Assembly: GCF_022811605.1 (NCBI RefSeq)
Contig: NZ_CP094533.1
Coordinates: forward strand, 682,001 to 746,000
Origin: Agromyces soli
GTDB lineage: Bacteria > Actinomycetota > Actinomycetes > Actinomycetales > Microbacteriaceae
Direction of reading: 5' to 3'
DNA length: 64,000 nucleotides
Position numbers and translations under genes: made by a program. Positions within the stretch are counted from its first letter, which is position 1; each line of letters begins with the position of its first letter. The notes under the pieces were generated by a model. It did no database searches. It was not told the DNA's origin and saw nothing but the letters and a program-made list of their open reading frames with translations. This document shows positions 27,561 through 35,539 of the stretch, piece by piece.

Positions 27561-28625
27561 ATGCCGGCATCCAGCGAACCCCGCGTGGCCCTCTACTTCG
27601 ACTTCGACAACATCGTGATCTCCAGGTACGACCAGCTGCACGGCGACAGCTCGTACCGCCGCGACACCTCACGCACGAAGGCGCCCGCGGCGGGCACGAA
27701 GACGGCCGAGCGGCTGCGCGCGGCGACCGTCGACGTCGACGCCGTGCTCGACTTCGCGGCCACGTTCGGCACGATCGCGATCGCCCGCGCCTACGCCGAC
27801 TGGTCGGGGCATGTGAACGCGAGCTACCGCGGACAGCTCATCGACCGGGCGGTCGACCTGGTGCAGCTCTTCCCGCTCTCCTCGACGAAGAACGGGGCGG
27901 ACATCCGGCTCGCGGTCGACGCGGTGGAGGACATGTTCCGCCTCGACGACCTCACCCACATCGTGATCGTCGCGGGCGACTCCGACTACGTGGCGCTCGC
28001 GCAGAAGGCGAAGCGGCTCGGCCGCTACGTCGTCGGCATCGGCGTCGCGGGCGGCACGAGCCGCGCGCTCACGGCGGCGTGCGACGAGTACGCGGACTAC
28101 GACGCGCTGCTCGCGACCGACGCCGCGGTCGGCGACGACGAGGACGAGGCGGCGGCGCCGTCGGCGGCCGATGCCGCGGCGGAGGCGGCCCCCGAGGCCG
28201 CTCCCGCGGCGGCGGGCGGTTCCGGCTCGCGGCGGCGGCGCGGCGGAAGCAAGCAGCAGGACGTCGCGGCGGAGCCGAGCGCCGAGGACCAGGCGGATGC
28301 CGAGGCCGCCCCGCCCGCCGAGCGCCCCTCGGCGCGCACGCTGCAGTTCATGCCGCCGGTCGAGCCCTCGGCCGAGGCATCCGGCAGCCCCCGCAACCCC
28401 GGGCGGCTGCTGCTGAAGGCCATCGAGCTGCTGCGCTCGAAGAACGACGAGGAGTGGCAGAGCTCCAGCGCCGTGAAGAATCAGATGATGCGGATGGATC
28501 CGACGTTCCAGGAGCGCCGGCTCGGCTTCGCCTCGTTCACGGAGTTCTTGAAGTCGCGCGGCGGCGTCGTCGAGCTGGATGAGTCGGGCCGGGGCCGCGT
28601 GCGCATCCGCCCCAAGAAGGGCTGA
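27561..28625 (+). CDS. NYN-domain ribonuclease-like protein with C-terminal OST-HTH/LOTUS domain
   Basis: 354 residues. The N-terminal NYN (PIN-like) domain of about 190 residues has the acidic active-site set: LYFDFDNI (Asp14, Asp16), NGADIRLAVDAVEDM near 113-127, and VIVAGDSDYVALAQKAK near 136-152. This predicts metal-dependent RNA cleavage. A long Ala/Glu/Pro/Ser-rich linker (about residues 190-270) with the basic patch RRRRGG leads to an OST-HTH/LOTUS-like winged fold at about 275-354 (NPGRLLLKAIELL, GFASFTEFLKSRGG), a known RNA/G4-RNA binding module. A TAGGCT -10 box ends 6 nt before ATG (leaderless). Confidence 0.9.
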   Translation: MPASSEPRVALYFDFDNIVISRYDQLHGDSSYRRDTSRTKAPAAGTKTAERLRAATVDVDAVLDFAATFGTIAIARAYADWSGHVNASYRGQLIDRAVDLVQLFPLSSTKNGADIRLAVDAVEDMFRLDDLTHIVIVAGDSDYVALAQKAKRLGRYVVGIGVAGGTSRALTAACDEYADYDALLATDAAVGDDEDEAAAPSAADAAAEAAPEAAPAAAGGSGSRRRRGGSKQQDVAAEPSAEDQADAEAAPPAERPSARTLQFMPPVEPSAEASGSPRNPGRLLLKAIELLRSKNDEEWQSSSAVKNQMMRMDPTFQERRLGFASFTEFLKSRGGVVELDESGRGRVRIRPKKG

Positions 28626-28682
28626 GCGGGCTCCGTCGCCAGTCCCGGCCTGCCGTCCCGGCGGGCACCCTTCGACGCGCCC

Positions 28683-28739
28683 GCGCCACTTCGTGCTCGT
28701 TGCGCCAGCAGAGGTGGCGCAACGAGCACGAAGTGGCGC
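28683..28739. terminator. Long perfect hairpin after the NYN gene
   Basis: Two perfectly complementary 25-nt arms (starting GCGCCACTTCGTGC) with a 7-nt loop GCAGAGG, directly upstream of the first LldR-type operator. It is unusually long for a simple terminator. No T-run follows. Confidence 0.8.
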
Positions 28740-28742
28740 ACG

Positions 28743-28757
28743 TGTGGTCTGACCACA
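28743..28757. promoter_or_regulatory. LldR-type GntR operator 1
   Basis: Perfect palindrome TGTGGTCTGACCACA, with the TGGTNNNACCA core of FadR/LldR repressors. The same 15-mer recurs at 28768. Confidence 0.85.
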
Positions 28758-28767
28758 TCTGCTAGCC

Positions 28768-28782
28768 TGTGGTCTGACCACA
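28768..28782. promoter_or_regulatory. LldR-type GntR operator 2
   Basis: Second perfect TGTGGTCTGACCACA, 25 bp from the first, abutting or overlapping the putative -10 box TAGCCT (28763-28768) and ending just upstream of the GGAGG site. Two sites 25 bp apart would allow cooperative binding and tight repression. Confidence 0.85.
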
Positions 28783-28791
28783 GGAGGTTCC

Positions 28792-29526
28792 GTGAGCGAC
28801 ACCCGCGCCTGGCAGCACGTGCTCGAGCACGTCGAGTCGCGCCTGCTCGCGGGCGAGCTCGCTCCCGGCGACCGCCTCCCCGGCGAGCGCGCCCTCTCCG
28901 CCGAGCTCGGCGTCGGCCGCTCGAGCGTGCGCGAAGCGCTACGGGTGCTCGAGGCGATGGGCCTCGTGCGCACCGCGTCCGGCTCCGGCCCGAGCGCCGG
29001 CGCGGTGATCGTCGCGACCCCCGACGGCGGCATGCGCACGCTCATGCGCCTGCAGGTCGCGGCGCGCGGGCTCCCCGTCGCCGACCTCGTCGACACCCGC
29101 CTGCTGCTCGAGGGCGCCGTCGCGGCGCGTCTCGCCGAGGCCTCCGCCGCGACGACATCCGGCGACGAGGCCTCCGCCGCCCCCGAGCTCGGCGCGGCCG
29201 CGCGCCTGCTCGACGCCATGGACGATCCGACGCTCGCGCCCGAGGAGTTCCTCGCGCTCGACGCCGCGTTCCACCTCGCCCTCGCCGAGGCCGCCGGCAA
29301 CCAGGTCACCCTCGCGGCGATGGCGGGCCTGCGCAGCGGCATCGAGGGCTATGTCGTGGCCGGCATGCAGCGCATCGCCGACTGGCCCGCCATGGCCGCG
29401 CGCCTGCGCACCGAGCACCGAGGCGTGCTCCGTTCGATCACCGACGGGGATGCCGCGGCGGCCCGTCGAGGCATCCACGACCACATCGCCGGGTACTACG
29501 CGGCGATCTCCGCCCCCGCACGATAG
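28792..29526 (+). CDS. GntR/FadR-family regulator (LldR-like)
   Basis: Repressor of 244 residues, GTG start at 28792 after AGGAGG. The winged HTH (residues 8-65) contains PGDRLPGERALSAELGVGRS and SSVREALRVLEAMGLV, typical of FadR-family GntR proteins, and the FCD ligand domain has DTRLLLEG and LDAAFHLALAEAAGNQVTL with His residues for metal/ligand binding. It is followed after 9 nt by lactate dehydrogenase, and preceded by two TGTGGTCTGACCACA operators. The natural inference is L-lactate-responsive control of both genes. Confidence 0.92.
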   Translation: MSDTRAWQHVLEHVESRLLAGELAPGDRLPGERALSAELGVGRSSVREALRVLEAMGLVRTASGSGPSAGAVIVATPDGGMRTLMRLQVAARGLPVADLVDTRLLLEGAVAARLAEASAATTSGDEASAAPELGAAARLLDAMDDPTLAPEEFLALDAAFHLALAEAAGNQVTLAAMAGLRSGIEGYVVAGMQRIADWPAMAARLRTEHRGVLRSITDGDAAAARRGIHDHIAGYYAAISAPAR

Positions 29527-29535
29527 GACCACGAC

Positions 29536-30891
29536 ATGGTGCAACGCCAGCTGCCGAACCCGCGCGAGCTCTTCCAGCTCATGAAGTTCAAGACGCCGAC
29601 GATGAACCCCACCGATCGCCGGCTCGAACGCGCCCTCACGATCTGGGATCTCCGCGACATCGCCCAGCGCCGCACCCCGAAGGCCCCCTTCGACTACACC
29701 GAGGGCGCCGCGGAGGACGAGCTCTCGCTCGCCCGGGCGCGGCAGGCGTTCCAGGACGTCGAGTTCCACCCCTCGATCCTGCGGAACGTGCCGGTGGTCG
29801 ACACGAGCCGCGAGGTGCTCGGCGGGCCGAGCGCACTGCCGTTCGGCATCGCGCCGACCGGCTTCACTCGGCTGATGCAGACCGAGGGCGAGGTCGCGGG
29901 CGCCGGGGCCGCGGGCGCCGCGGGCATCCCGTTCACCCTGTCGACGCTCGGCACCACCTCGATCGAGGGGGTGAAGGCGGCGAACCCGAGCGGGCGCAAC
30001 TGGTTCCAGCTGTACGTCATGCGGGACCGCGAGATCTCCTACGAGCTGACCCGGCGTGCTGCCGCCGCGGGCTTCGACACGCTCTTCTTCACGGTCGACA
30101 CCCCGGTCGCCGGGGCGCGGCTCCGCGATAAGCGCAACGGCTTCTCGATCCCGCCGCAGCTCACCCTCGGAACGATCGTGAACGCGATCCCCCGCCCGGC
30201 CTGGTGGATCAACTTCCTCACCACCCCGCCGCTCGAGTTCGCCTCGCTCTCGACGACCGGCGGCACGGTCGGCGAACTGCTGGACGCCGCCATGGATCCG
30301 ACCATCTCCTTCGACGACCTCGAGATCATCCGCGCGATGTGGCCCGGAAAGATCGTCGTGAAGGGCGTGCAGAACCTCGAGGACGCGAAGAAGCTCGCGG
30401 GGCTCGGCGTCGACGGCATCGTGCTCTCCAACCACGGCGGGCGGCAGCTCGACCGTGCACCGATCCCGTTCCACCTGCTGCCGGACGTCGCGCGCGAGGT
30501 CGGCGGCGACCTCGAGGTGCACGTCGACACCGGCATCATGTCGGGCGCCGACATCGTCGCCTCGATCGCGCTCGGCGCGCGCTTCACGCTGATCGGCCGC
30601 GCCTACCTCTACGGCCTGATGGCCGGCGGGCGGCGCGGGGTCGACCAGACGATCGCGATCCTGCGCACGCAGATCGAGCGCACGATGAAGCTGCTCGAGG
30701 TGTCGACGCTCGACGAGCTCGGCCCGCAGCACGTGACGCAGCTCGCCCGCCTGCAGCCGATCGCCCGCCCGGTGCAGGCCGCGGCGGAGCTGGCCGCCTC
30801 GTCGAAGCCGAAGACGGTCCGCTCGCCGCGGCCCGCCGCGGGAAGGACCCCGACCGCCAAGAAGCCCTCCGCCGCCGCGAAGGCCGGCTGA
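29536..30891 (+). CDS. lldD: FMN-dependent L-lactate dehydrogenase (LldD-type)
   Basis: Oxidises L-lactate (or another L-alpha-hydroxy acid) to pyruvate and passes electrons via FMN. 451 residues. The FMN_dh domain covers about residues 35-410. [20 protein letters not shown] is the flavin-phosphate region, [19 protein letters not shown], and the catalytic His300 lies in SNHGGRQLD. The C-terminal ~50 residues are a Lys/Ala/Pro/Thr-rich tail (PSAAAKAG) not found in classical enzymes. It is co-transcribed with the GntR regulator under the paired operators, which supports lactate as substrate. Other hydroxyacid oxidases cannot be excluded. Confidence 0.92.
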   Translation: MVQRQLPNPRELFQLMKFKTPTMNPTDRRLERALTIWDLRDIAQRRTPKAPFDYTEGAAEDELSLARARQAFQDVEFHPSILRNVPVVDTSREVLGGPSALPFGIAPTGFTRLMQTEGEVAGAGAAGAAGIPFTLSTLGTTSIEGVKAANPSGRNWFQLYVMRDREISYELTRRAAAAGFDTLFFTVDTPVAGARLRDKRNGFSIPPQLTLGTIVNAIPRPAWWINFLTTPPLEFASLSTTGGTVGELLDAAMDPTISFDDLEIIRAMWPGKIVVKGVQNLEDAKKLAGLGVDGIVLSNHGGRQLDRAPIPFHLLPDVAREVGGDLEVHVDTGIMSGADIVASIALGARFTLIGRAYLYGLMAGGRRGVDQTIAILRTQIERTMKLLEVSTLDELGPQHVTQLARLQPIARPVQAAAELAASSKPKTVRSPRPAAGRTPTAKKPSAAAKAG

Positions 30892-31031
30892 GCGCCGCAC
30901 GCTCGTCCCGATCGTCGGTGGGGTTCCACGAATCTGCCACCGGCGGGTAACGTTCTCTGCTCTGCTGGAAACTCCCCAAGTGACGCTGGGGGGCGATCGT
31001 CGCACCATCGGGCGTCGATTCGGGAGGAACG

Positions 31032-31505
31032 ATGACGTTCAGCAAGTTCACGACAGGCGCGTCCGCCGAGCCCGGCCGAGCCCGCTGGCATCGGATCGCG
31101 GCAGCGCTCGCCATCGCGTTCGGCCTCGCCGCCGGTTCGGTGGTGGCCGCGCCGCCAGCACCGGCGCAGGCGGCCAACGGCGGGTACTGCTCGAAGCAGG
31201 TGATCTACTACCCGTCGGCGGGCACGTACTTCGTCGTACCGGCGGACGCCAACTTCAATGTGCTGTGCCGTCTCGACAGCGGGGCGAACTCCGTCGCGGT
31301 CAAGGCGCTGCAGGGCGGCCTGAACAGCTCCTGCGCGGTGAGCGCCGGACTCGCGGTCGATGGCGTCTTCGGGCCGGCGACGCGCGCCGCGCTGATCCGC
31401 GCGCAGAAGAAATTCGGGGTGACCGCCGACGGGATCTACGGCCCGAACACCGCGCGCGCCTTCAAGTGGGGGACGACGGCCGGCACCTGCCGCTCGATTC
31501 CCTGA
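31032..31505 (+). CDS. Secreted peptidoglycan-binding-domain protein
   Basis: 157 residues with a signal peptide: basic start, hydrophobic IAAALAIAFGLAAGSVVA, cleavage near APAQAANG (about residue 48). The mature part has a single PGBD-like fold (residues about 80-150: SVAVKALQGGLN, LAVDGVFGPATRAALIRAQKKFGV, TADGIYGPNTARAF). Three conserved cysteine positions (YCSK, VLCR, SSCAV, GTCR) suggest a disulphide-stabilised form. No catalytic domain is visible, so it may target another protein or simply bind wall. RBS GGGAGGAA precedes ATG. It is followed by a hairpin at 31521. Confidence 0.88.
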   Translation: MTFSKFTTGASAEPGRARWHRIAAALAIAFGLAAGSVVAAPPAPAQAANGGYCSKQVIYYPSAGTYFVVPADANFNVLCRLDSGANSVAVKALQGGLNSSCAVSAGLAVDGVFGPATRAALIRAQKKFGVTADGIYGPNTARAFKWGTTAGTCRSIP

Positions 31506-31520
31506 TCCGTCGTTCGATGA

Positions 31521-31552
31521 GACGGCCCGGCCCGATCGCGGGCCGGGCCGTC
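31521..31552. terminator. 13-bp GC hairpin terminator
   Basis: Perfect arms GACGGCCCGGCCC / GGGCCGGGCCGTC with a 6-nt loop in the convergent gap between the PGBD and DHFR-like genes. A short T-containing stretch (TCCTCG) follows, not a true U-tract. Confidence 0.7.
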
Positions 31553-31557
31553 CTCGC

Positions 31558-32130
31558 TCAGCGTGCTCGCACGTACTCCGAGAACACGACGCCGTTGCCG
31601 AAGACCCGGGTCGAGACCTCGGTGAAGCCGGCGGGCGCGTAGGGGCGCGGACCGAACAGCGGGATGCCGCCGCCGAACAGCAGCGGGTACTGCTTCAGCA
31701 CCAGCCGGTCGATCTCGTCGGCGAGCTGTGCCGCGAGCGTGCCGCCGCCGCACAACCAGAGGCCCGAGCCGTCCTGCGCCTTCAGCTCCCGTACGAGCTC
31801 GACCGGGTCGCGACGCACGGTCTCGACGCCCTCGCCCGTCGCCTCGTGCTCGCGGCTGAACACGAGCTGCCGGAGGTGCCGGTAGGGGCTGTCGACGCCG
31901 AAGGGCAGCCCGACGGCGTAGGTGTTCCATCCCATCAGCACGGTGTCGAAGGTGCTGCGGTCCTGCGCGAGGCCGAGCGCCGCGGCCGCATCGCTCGGGA
32001 CGGTGTCGGCGAACCGCTCGTTGATGGCCTCCATGTGGTCACCCTCGACGGGGAAGGCGTCGTACTCGCCGTTCGGCCCCGCGATGAACCCGTCGAGGGT
32101 GACGGCGACGTAGTAGCTGAGTTCTCGCAT
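31558..32130 (-). CDS. Dihydrofolate reductase/RibD C-terminal family protein
   Basis: 190 residues of the DHFR-like reductase fold used by RibD C-terminal enzymes. SYYVAVTLDGFIAGPNGEYDAFP at the start, DTVLMGWNTYAVGL near 62-75, VFSREHE and LWLCGGGTLAAQLADEIDRLVL are conserved family segments with NADPH-binding Gly-rich turn. It is likely a small-molecule reductase, not a trimethoprim-type DHFR. The gene is divergent from a TetR regulator with two operator-like repeats between them. Confidence 0.9.
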   Translation of the reverse strand: MRELSYYVAVTLDGFIAGPNGEYDAFPVEGDHMEAINERFADTVPSDAAAALGLAQDRSTFDTVLMGWNTYAVGLPFGVDSPYRHLRQLVFSREHEATGEGVETVRRDPVELVRELKAQDGSGLWLCGGGTLAAQLADEIDRLVLKQYPLLFGGGIPLFGPRPYAPAGFTEVSTRVFGNGVVFSEYVRAR

Positions 32131-32141
32131 CGTGCTCCATT

Positions 32142-32183
32142 CACAACATGTGTAGTGATTGGGAGACTACAACAGATGTTGTG
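32142..32183. promoter_or_regulatory. Paired TetR operator sites
   Basis: CACAACATGTGTAGT (32142-32156) and the inverted ACTACAACAGATGTTGTG (32166-32183) face each other. ACAACA..TGTTGT palindromes within each are the likely half-sites. They lie between the DHFR-like gene and its TetR gene, covering both promoters; the TetR -10 (TAGGGT) is at 32191. Confidence 0.7.
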
Positions 32184-32202
32184 GTTGCGCTAGGGTCGGA
32201 GC

Positions 32203-32775
32203 ATGGCGAAGAACGAGGCGCGCCGACGGGCGCTCGCGGATGCCGGGCTCGAAGTCCTGGCCCGCGAAGGCTCCCGCGGACTTACGCACCGGGCGGTCGA
32301 CGAGGCGGCCTCCGTGCCCGCCGGCACCACCTCGAACTACTTCCGCAGCCGTGAGGCCCTCATCGCCGGCCTCGTCGATCGCATCGGCGAGCGCCTGGCT
32401 CCGAGCGAGACCGACCTCGCGGCGCGCGCCGGGGCCGAGCCGAGCCCCGAGCTCTTCGCCGACTATCTCCGCGACATCGTGCGCCGGCTGACCGCCGAGC
32501 GGGAGGTGACCCTCGCGCTGTTCGAGCTGCGCCTCGAGTCGAGCCGGCGCCCGGAGCTCGCCGCGGTGCTCGGCGCCTGGCAGCGCGCGGGCTTCGAGGC
32601 CGACGTGGCGTTCAACACGGGCGCGGGCCTGCCAGGCGGCGCCCGCGAGATCGCGCTGTTCCACTACGCGATCGACGGGCTCCTCCTCGACCGGCTCACG
32701 AACCCGATCGACCCCGGCACCTCGACCGACGAAGTCGTCGACGCCCTCGTCGCGGGGCTCCTCCCCCGCGACTGA
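32203..32775 (+). CDS. TetR-family regulator
   Basis: 190 residues. The HTH (about residues 20-50) reads LTHRAVDEAASVPAGTTSNYF with REALIAGL after it; the remainder is the helical ligand domain. A TAGGGT -10 ends 6 nt before the ATG and no SD is seen, so the transcript is probably leaderless. It is divergent from the DHFR-like gene and probably represses it through the ACAACA-type repeats. A family A palindrome lies 13 nt after the stop. Confidence 0.92.
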   Translation: MAKNEARRRALADAGLEVLAREGSRGLTHRAVDEAASVPAGTTSNYFRSREALIAGLVDRIGERLAPSETDLAARAGAEPSPELFADYLRDIVRRLTAEREVTLALFELRLESSRRPELAAVLGAWQRAGFEADVAFNTGAGLPGGAREIALFHYAIDGLLLDRLTNPIDPGTSTDEVVDALVAGLLPRD

Positions 32776-32788
32776 ACTCGCGCCCACC

Positions 32789-32826
32789 CCGAGTTGCCCG
32801 ACTTTCATGAAAGTCGGGCAACTCGG
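32789..32826. repeat. Family A palindrome, copy 4
   Basis: A perfect 38-nt palindrome (CCGAGTTGCCCGAC, TTTCATGAAA, complement), extended by an outer stem CGCCCAC/GTGGGTG. It lies in a convergent gap between the TetR and VOC genes. Confidence 0.9.
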
Positions 32827-32855
32827 CGTGGGTGGGCGGGGTGCGGCGAGCCGGG

Positions 32856-33494
32856 TCAGCGGGCGGATGCCTCCCACGCGAAGCCGTCCGGGTCGGCGAC
32901 CGGGCCGAGCGCGCCGGCGATGACGAGCCGGTGCGAGCCCGAGCCCTCGGCGGGCACGCCGGCGTCCTTCGCGAGCGCGCGCCGCTTGTACAGGCCGAGC
33001 CCGATCCGGCTGCCGGGCGTCTCGAACTCGACGTAGCTGCCGAAGCTCTTGCCGACGGCGACCCCGCGCTCGGTGTAGAAGCGCTTGCTCGCCGCGACGT
33101 CCTCGGCGCCGAGCAGCAGGACCATCCGGTCGAAGACGGCCGCGGCGGGACGGGAATCCTTCTTCGCCGAGGTCGCGACCTTCCAGATGGTGCCGTCGGG
33201 CGCCTGCACCGTGCCGCCGTAGCCCCAGAGGGACTTCGCGAGCGGCTTGACGACGACGGCGCCGGCGTCGAGCGCCGAGCGCACGAGGGCGTCGACGTCG
33301 CCGGGCTGCGCGGCGATGAGCGAGAGCGTGAAGCCGCGGAAGCCGCTCGACGCGGCTTCCGCCGGCTGCACCCGCAGGCGGTCGCCGAGGCCGAAAGCCT
33401 CGGCGTGGAAGCGCTCGGCGGCGGCGACGTCGTCGGCCTGGATGGCGATCGAGTCGATCGCCGGGGCGGTGATGGGGTTCGTCTTCGTGTCCAT
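32856..33494 (-). CDS. VOC-superfamily (glyoxalase-like) protein
   Basis: 212 residues made of two beta-alpha-beta-beta-beta modules, residues 10-110 (DSIAIQADDVAAAERFHAEA) and 115-212 (VFDRMVLLLGAEDVAASKRFYTE), as in glyoxalase/bleomycin-resistance/dioxygenase proteins. YVEFETPGSRIGLGLYKRR and DPDGFAWEASAR end the second module. The metal ligands are not clearly complete, so its reaction is unknown. The ATG at 33494 begins at the first module; the next gene, the alcohol dehydrogenase, is divergent. Confidence 0.85.
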   Translation of the reverse strand: MDTKTNPITAPAIDSIAIQADDVAAAERFHAEAFGLGDRLRVQPAEAASSGFRGFTLSLIAAQPGDVDALVRSALDAGAVVVKPLAKSLWGYGGTVQAPDGTIWKVATSAKKDSRPAAAVFDRMVLLLGAEDVAASKRFYTERGVAVGKSFGSYVEFETPGSRIGLGLYKRRALAKDAGVPAEGSGSHRLVIAGALGPVADPDGFAWEASAR

Positions 33495-33638
33495 GTCGGC
33501 CACGCTACGAGCGAGCGGATGCCCCGGGCTTCTCGATTCCTGCCCGATTCTTGCTCGACTGGCGTTCAGCATCGGGGAGCAGACTGGCGGTGAGCCCGCA
33601 GCTGGGCGGGCCGGAATCGAGCCGAGGAGTCCGTGCAC

Positions 33639-34673
33639 ATGAAAGCGCTGCAATACCGCACGATCGGGGCCGCCCCCGAAATCGTCGAGATCGAGACGCC
33701 GGAGCCGGGTCCGGGCGAGGTGCGGATCCGGGTCACGGCCGCCGGCGCCTGCCACTCGGACAGCTTCATCATGGGGCTGAACGAGGAGCAGTACATCTAC
33801 GGCCTGCCGCTCACCCTCGGCCACGAGGGCGCGGGCATCGTCGACAAGCTCGGCGAGGGCGTCACCGGCGTCGAGGTGGGCGAGGCCGTCGCCGTCTACG
33901 GGCCGCAGGGCTGCGGCCGCTGCGTGCAGTGCGCGCAGGGCAAGGAGAACTACTGCGAGCGCGCCGCCGAGCTCGGCATCCGCCCGCCCGGGCTCGGTGC
34001 GCCCGGCGCGATGGCCGAGTACCTCGTGGTGCCGGACGCGCGCTTCCTGCTGCCGCTCGGCGATCTCGACCCCGTCGAGCACGTCGCGCTGACCGACGCG
34101 GGCCTCACCCCCTACCACGCGATCAAGATGTCGCTGCCGAAGCTCGTGCCCGGCACGACCGCCGTCGTCATCGGCGCGGGCGGTCTCGGCCACGTCGCGA
34201 TCCAGCTGCTCCGCGCGCTCTCGCCGGCGACGGTGGTGGCGCTCGACGTGAGCCAGGACAAGCTGCGGCTGGCCACGGAGGTCGGCGCGCACCACGTGTT
34301 CCCCTCGGACGCCGAAGCGGCCGAGCGCGTGAAGGAGCTCACGGGCGGCACGGGCGCGGCGGCCGTCTTCGACTTCGTCGCGATCCAGCCGACCATCGAC
34401 GCCGGACACGCGATGCTCGCCGTCGAGGGCGACCAGGTGCTCGTCGGCGTCGGCGCCGGCGCGGTGCCGGCGGGCCTCCTCGCCGCCCCCTACGACTCGA
34501 CCGTGCGGGCGCCCTACTGGGGCTCGCGGGCAGAGCTGTTCGAGGTCTTCGAGCTCGCGCGGGCCGGCCTCGTGAAGATCGAGACGGAGCGCTTCTCGCT
34601 CGACGAGGCGCCGGAGGCGTACCGCCGACTGCACGAGGGCACGCTCCGGGGCCGCGCGGTCGTCGTGCCCTGA
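33639..34673 (+). CDS. Zinc-dependent alcohol dehydrogenase (MDR family)
   Basis: 344 residues of the medium-chain dehydrogenase/reductase fold. GACHSDSFIMG (catalytic Zn Cys near 36), TLGHEGAGIV (His/Glu near 60), GCGRCVQCAQGKENYC (structural Zn Cys cluster) and VIGAGGLGHVAIQLLRAL (NAD(P)-binding, near 175) all fit. Ser-Asp after the first Cys and the D-x-S in DVSQDKL suggest NAD as cofactor. The ATG at 33639 is 9 nt after GAGGAG; GTG at 33633 is possible but too close. Substrate is likely a primary or secondary alcohol. Confidence 0.93.
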   Translation: MKALQYRTIGAAPEIVEIETPEPGPGEVRIRVTAAGACHSDSFIMGLNEEQYIYGLPLTLGHEGAGIVDKLGEGVTGVEVGEAVAVYGPQGCGRCVQCAQGKENYCERAAELGIRPPGLGAPGAMAEYLVVPDARFLLPLGDLDPVEHVALTDAGLTPYHAIKMSLPKLVPGTTAVVIGAGGLGHVAIQLLRALSPATVVALDVSQDKLRLATEVGAHHVFPSDAEAAERVKELTGGTGAAAVFDFVAIQPTIDAGHAMLAVEGDQVLVGVGAGAVPAGLLAAPYDSTVRAPYWGSRAELFEVFELARAGLVKIETERFSLDEAPEAYRRLHEGTLRGRAVVVP

Positions 34674-34695
34674 GCGGGCTCCGCACCGGAGACGA

Positions 34696-34731
34696 CGGAT
34701 GCCCCGGGGCCGATCGGCCCCGGGGCATCCG
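34696..34731. terminator. Perfect 36-nt GGATGCC palindrome
   Basis: Palindrome starting CGGATGCCCCGGGGCC in the convergent gap between the alcohol dehydrogenase and DUF4190-like genes. The stem foot GGATGCC/GGCATCC is shared with the hairpins at 5153 and 35482. Confidence 0.8.
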
Positions 34732-34752
34732 CGTGCGAGCGCTGCCGCGCGA

Positions 34753-35361
34753 TCAGTTGCAGGTGATGACGGTGCCGTCGTCGAGCTGCCACACGCCCGA
34801 GCCGAGCTCGGCGCACGCGGCGCCGAGGCTGCCCGCGGCCGCGATGGCGATGACGATGGCGATGACCGTCACGATGATGCCGAGCGCCAGCAGGATCGAA
34901 CCGACGATGATGCCGGCCTTCGCCGGGCCGTTCTTGTGGCCCGCCTTCTTCGACTGCGAGTTCGCCACGATGCTCAGGATGAGGCCGATGAGCGGCATGA
35001 AGATCGCGAGGATGAGACCGGCGATGCCGAGGCCCTTGCCCGGGAAGGTGTCGCCGGCCGGAGCGGGCGCGTAGGCCGGCTGACCCGGGGCCGCGCCGTA
35101 GCCGGGCTGCGCCTGCGGGGCGCCGTAGGCCGGCGGTGCGGGCGGTGCGGCGTAGGCCGGAGCAGCCGGCTCGGCAGCCGGAGCGGCGGGCGCCTCGTAC
35201 GCGGGAGCGGCGGGCGGCGCGGGCTCGGCGGGCGCTTCGTACGCCGGCGCGGCAGGCTCGGCGGGCGCCGCGGGCTCGGCGGGCGCGGCGGCGGGCTCGA
35301 CCGGGACGGCGGGCTCGACCGGCTGCTGCGGCTCGCCCTGCGGGGTGTTGGGGTCGGTCAT
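34753..35361 (-). CDS. Pro/Ala-rich DUF4190-like membrane protein
   Basis: 202 residues. Residues 10-105 are low-complexity repeats of the type PAEPAAPAYEAPA and PAYGAPQAQPGY, probably a flexible extended cytoplasmic segment. Two membrane helices follow (about 108-130 and 148-175) separated by NSQSKKAGHKNGPAK, the DUF4190-type core, and a C-terminal Cys-containing end (VWQLDDGTVITCN). Function unknown. The start ATG at 35361 follows AGGAG. It shares the strand with GH3 below but a terminator separates them. Confidence 0.85.
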   Translation of the reverse strand: MTDPNTPQGEPQQPVEPAVPVEPAAAPAEPAAPAEPAAPAYEAPAEPAPPAAPAYEAPAAPAAEPAAPAYAAPPAPPAYGAPQAQPGYGAAPGQPAYAPAPAGDTFPGKGLGIAGLILAIFMPLIGLILSIVANSQSKKAGHKNGPAKAGIIVGSILLALGIIVTVIAIVIAIAAAGSLGAACAELGSGVWQLDDGTVITCN

Positions 35362-35481
35362 GATGGGCTCCTCCGAGTCGCGGACATGGTCCGGGGAGTG
35401 TCGCCCCCCGACCCGCCGATGGTAGCGCCACTCGGTGACGGCGGGCCAGTCTCCGCGCCGCGAGCGGCCGCGACGCCCCCG

Positions 35482-35532
35482 GCACGGCGGATGCCTCGGG
35501 CGGCCCGCGCCCGAGGCATCCGCCCGCCGTGC
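35482..35532. terminator. Long GGATGCC-stem terminator after GH3
   Basis: GCACGGCGGATGCCTCGGGCG pairs with the sequence ending GCCGTGC; a 4-nt bulge is in the second arm. It is 8 nt downstream of the GH3 stop (minus strand). Confidence 0.75.
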
Positions 35533-35539
35533 GACCGGA

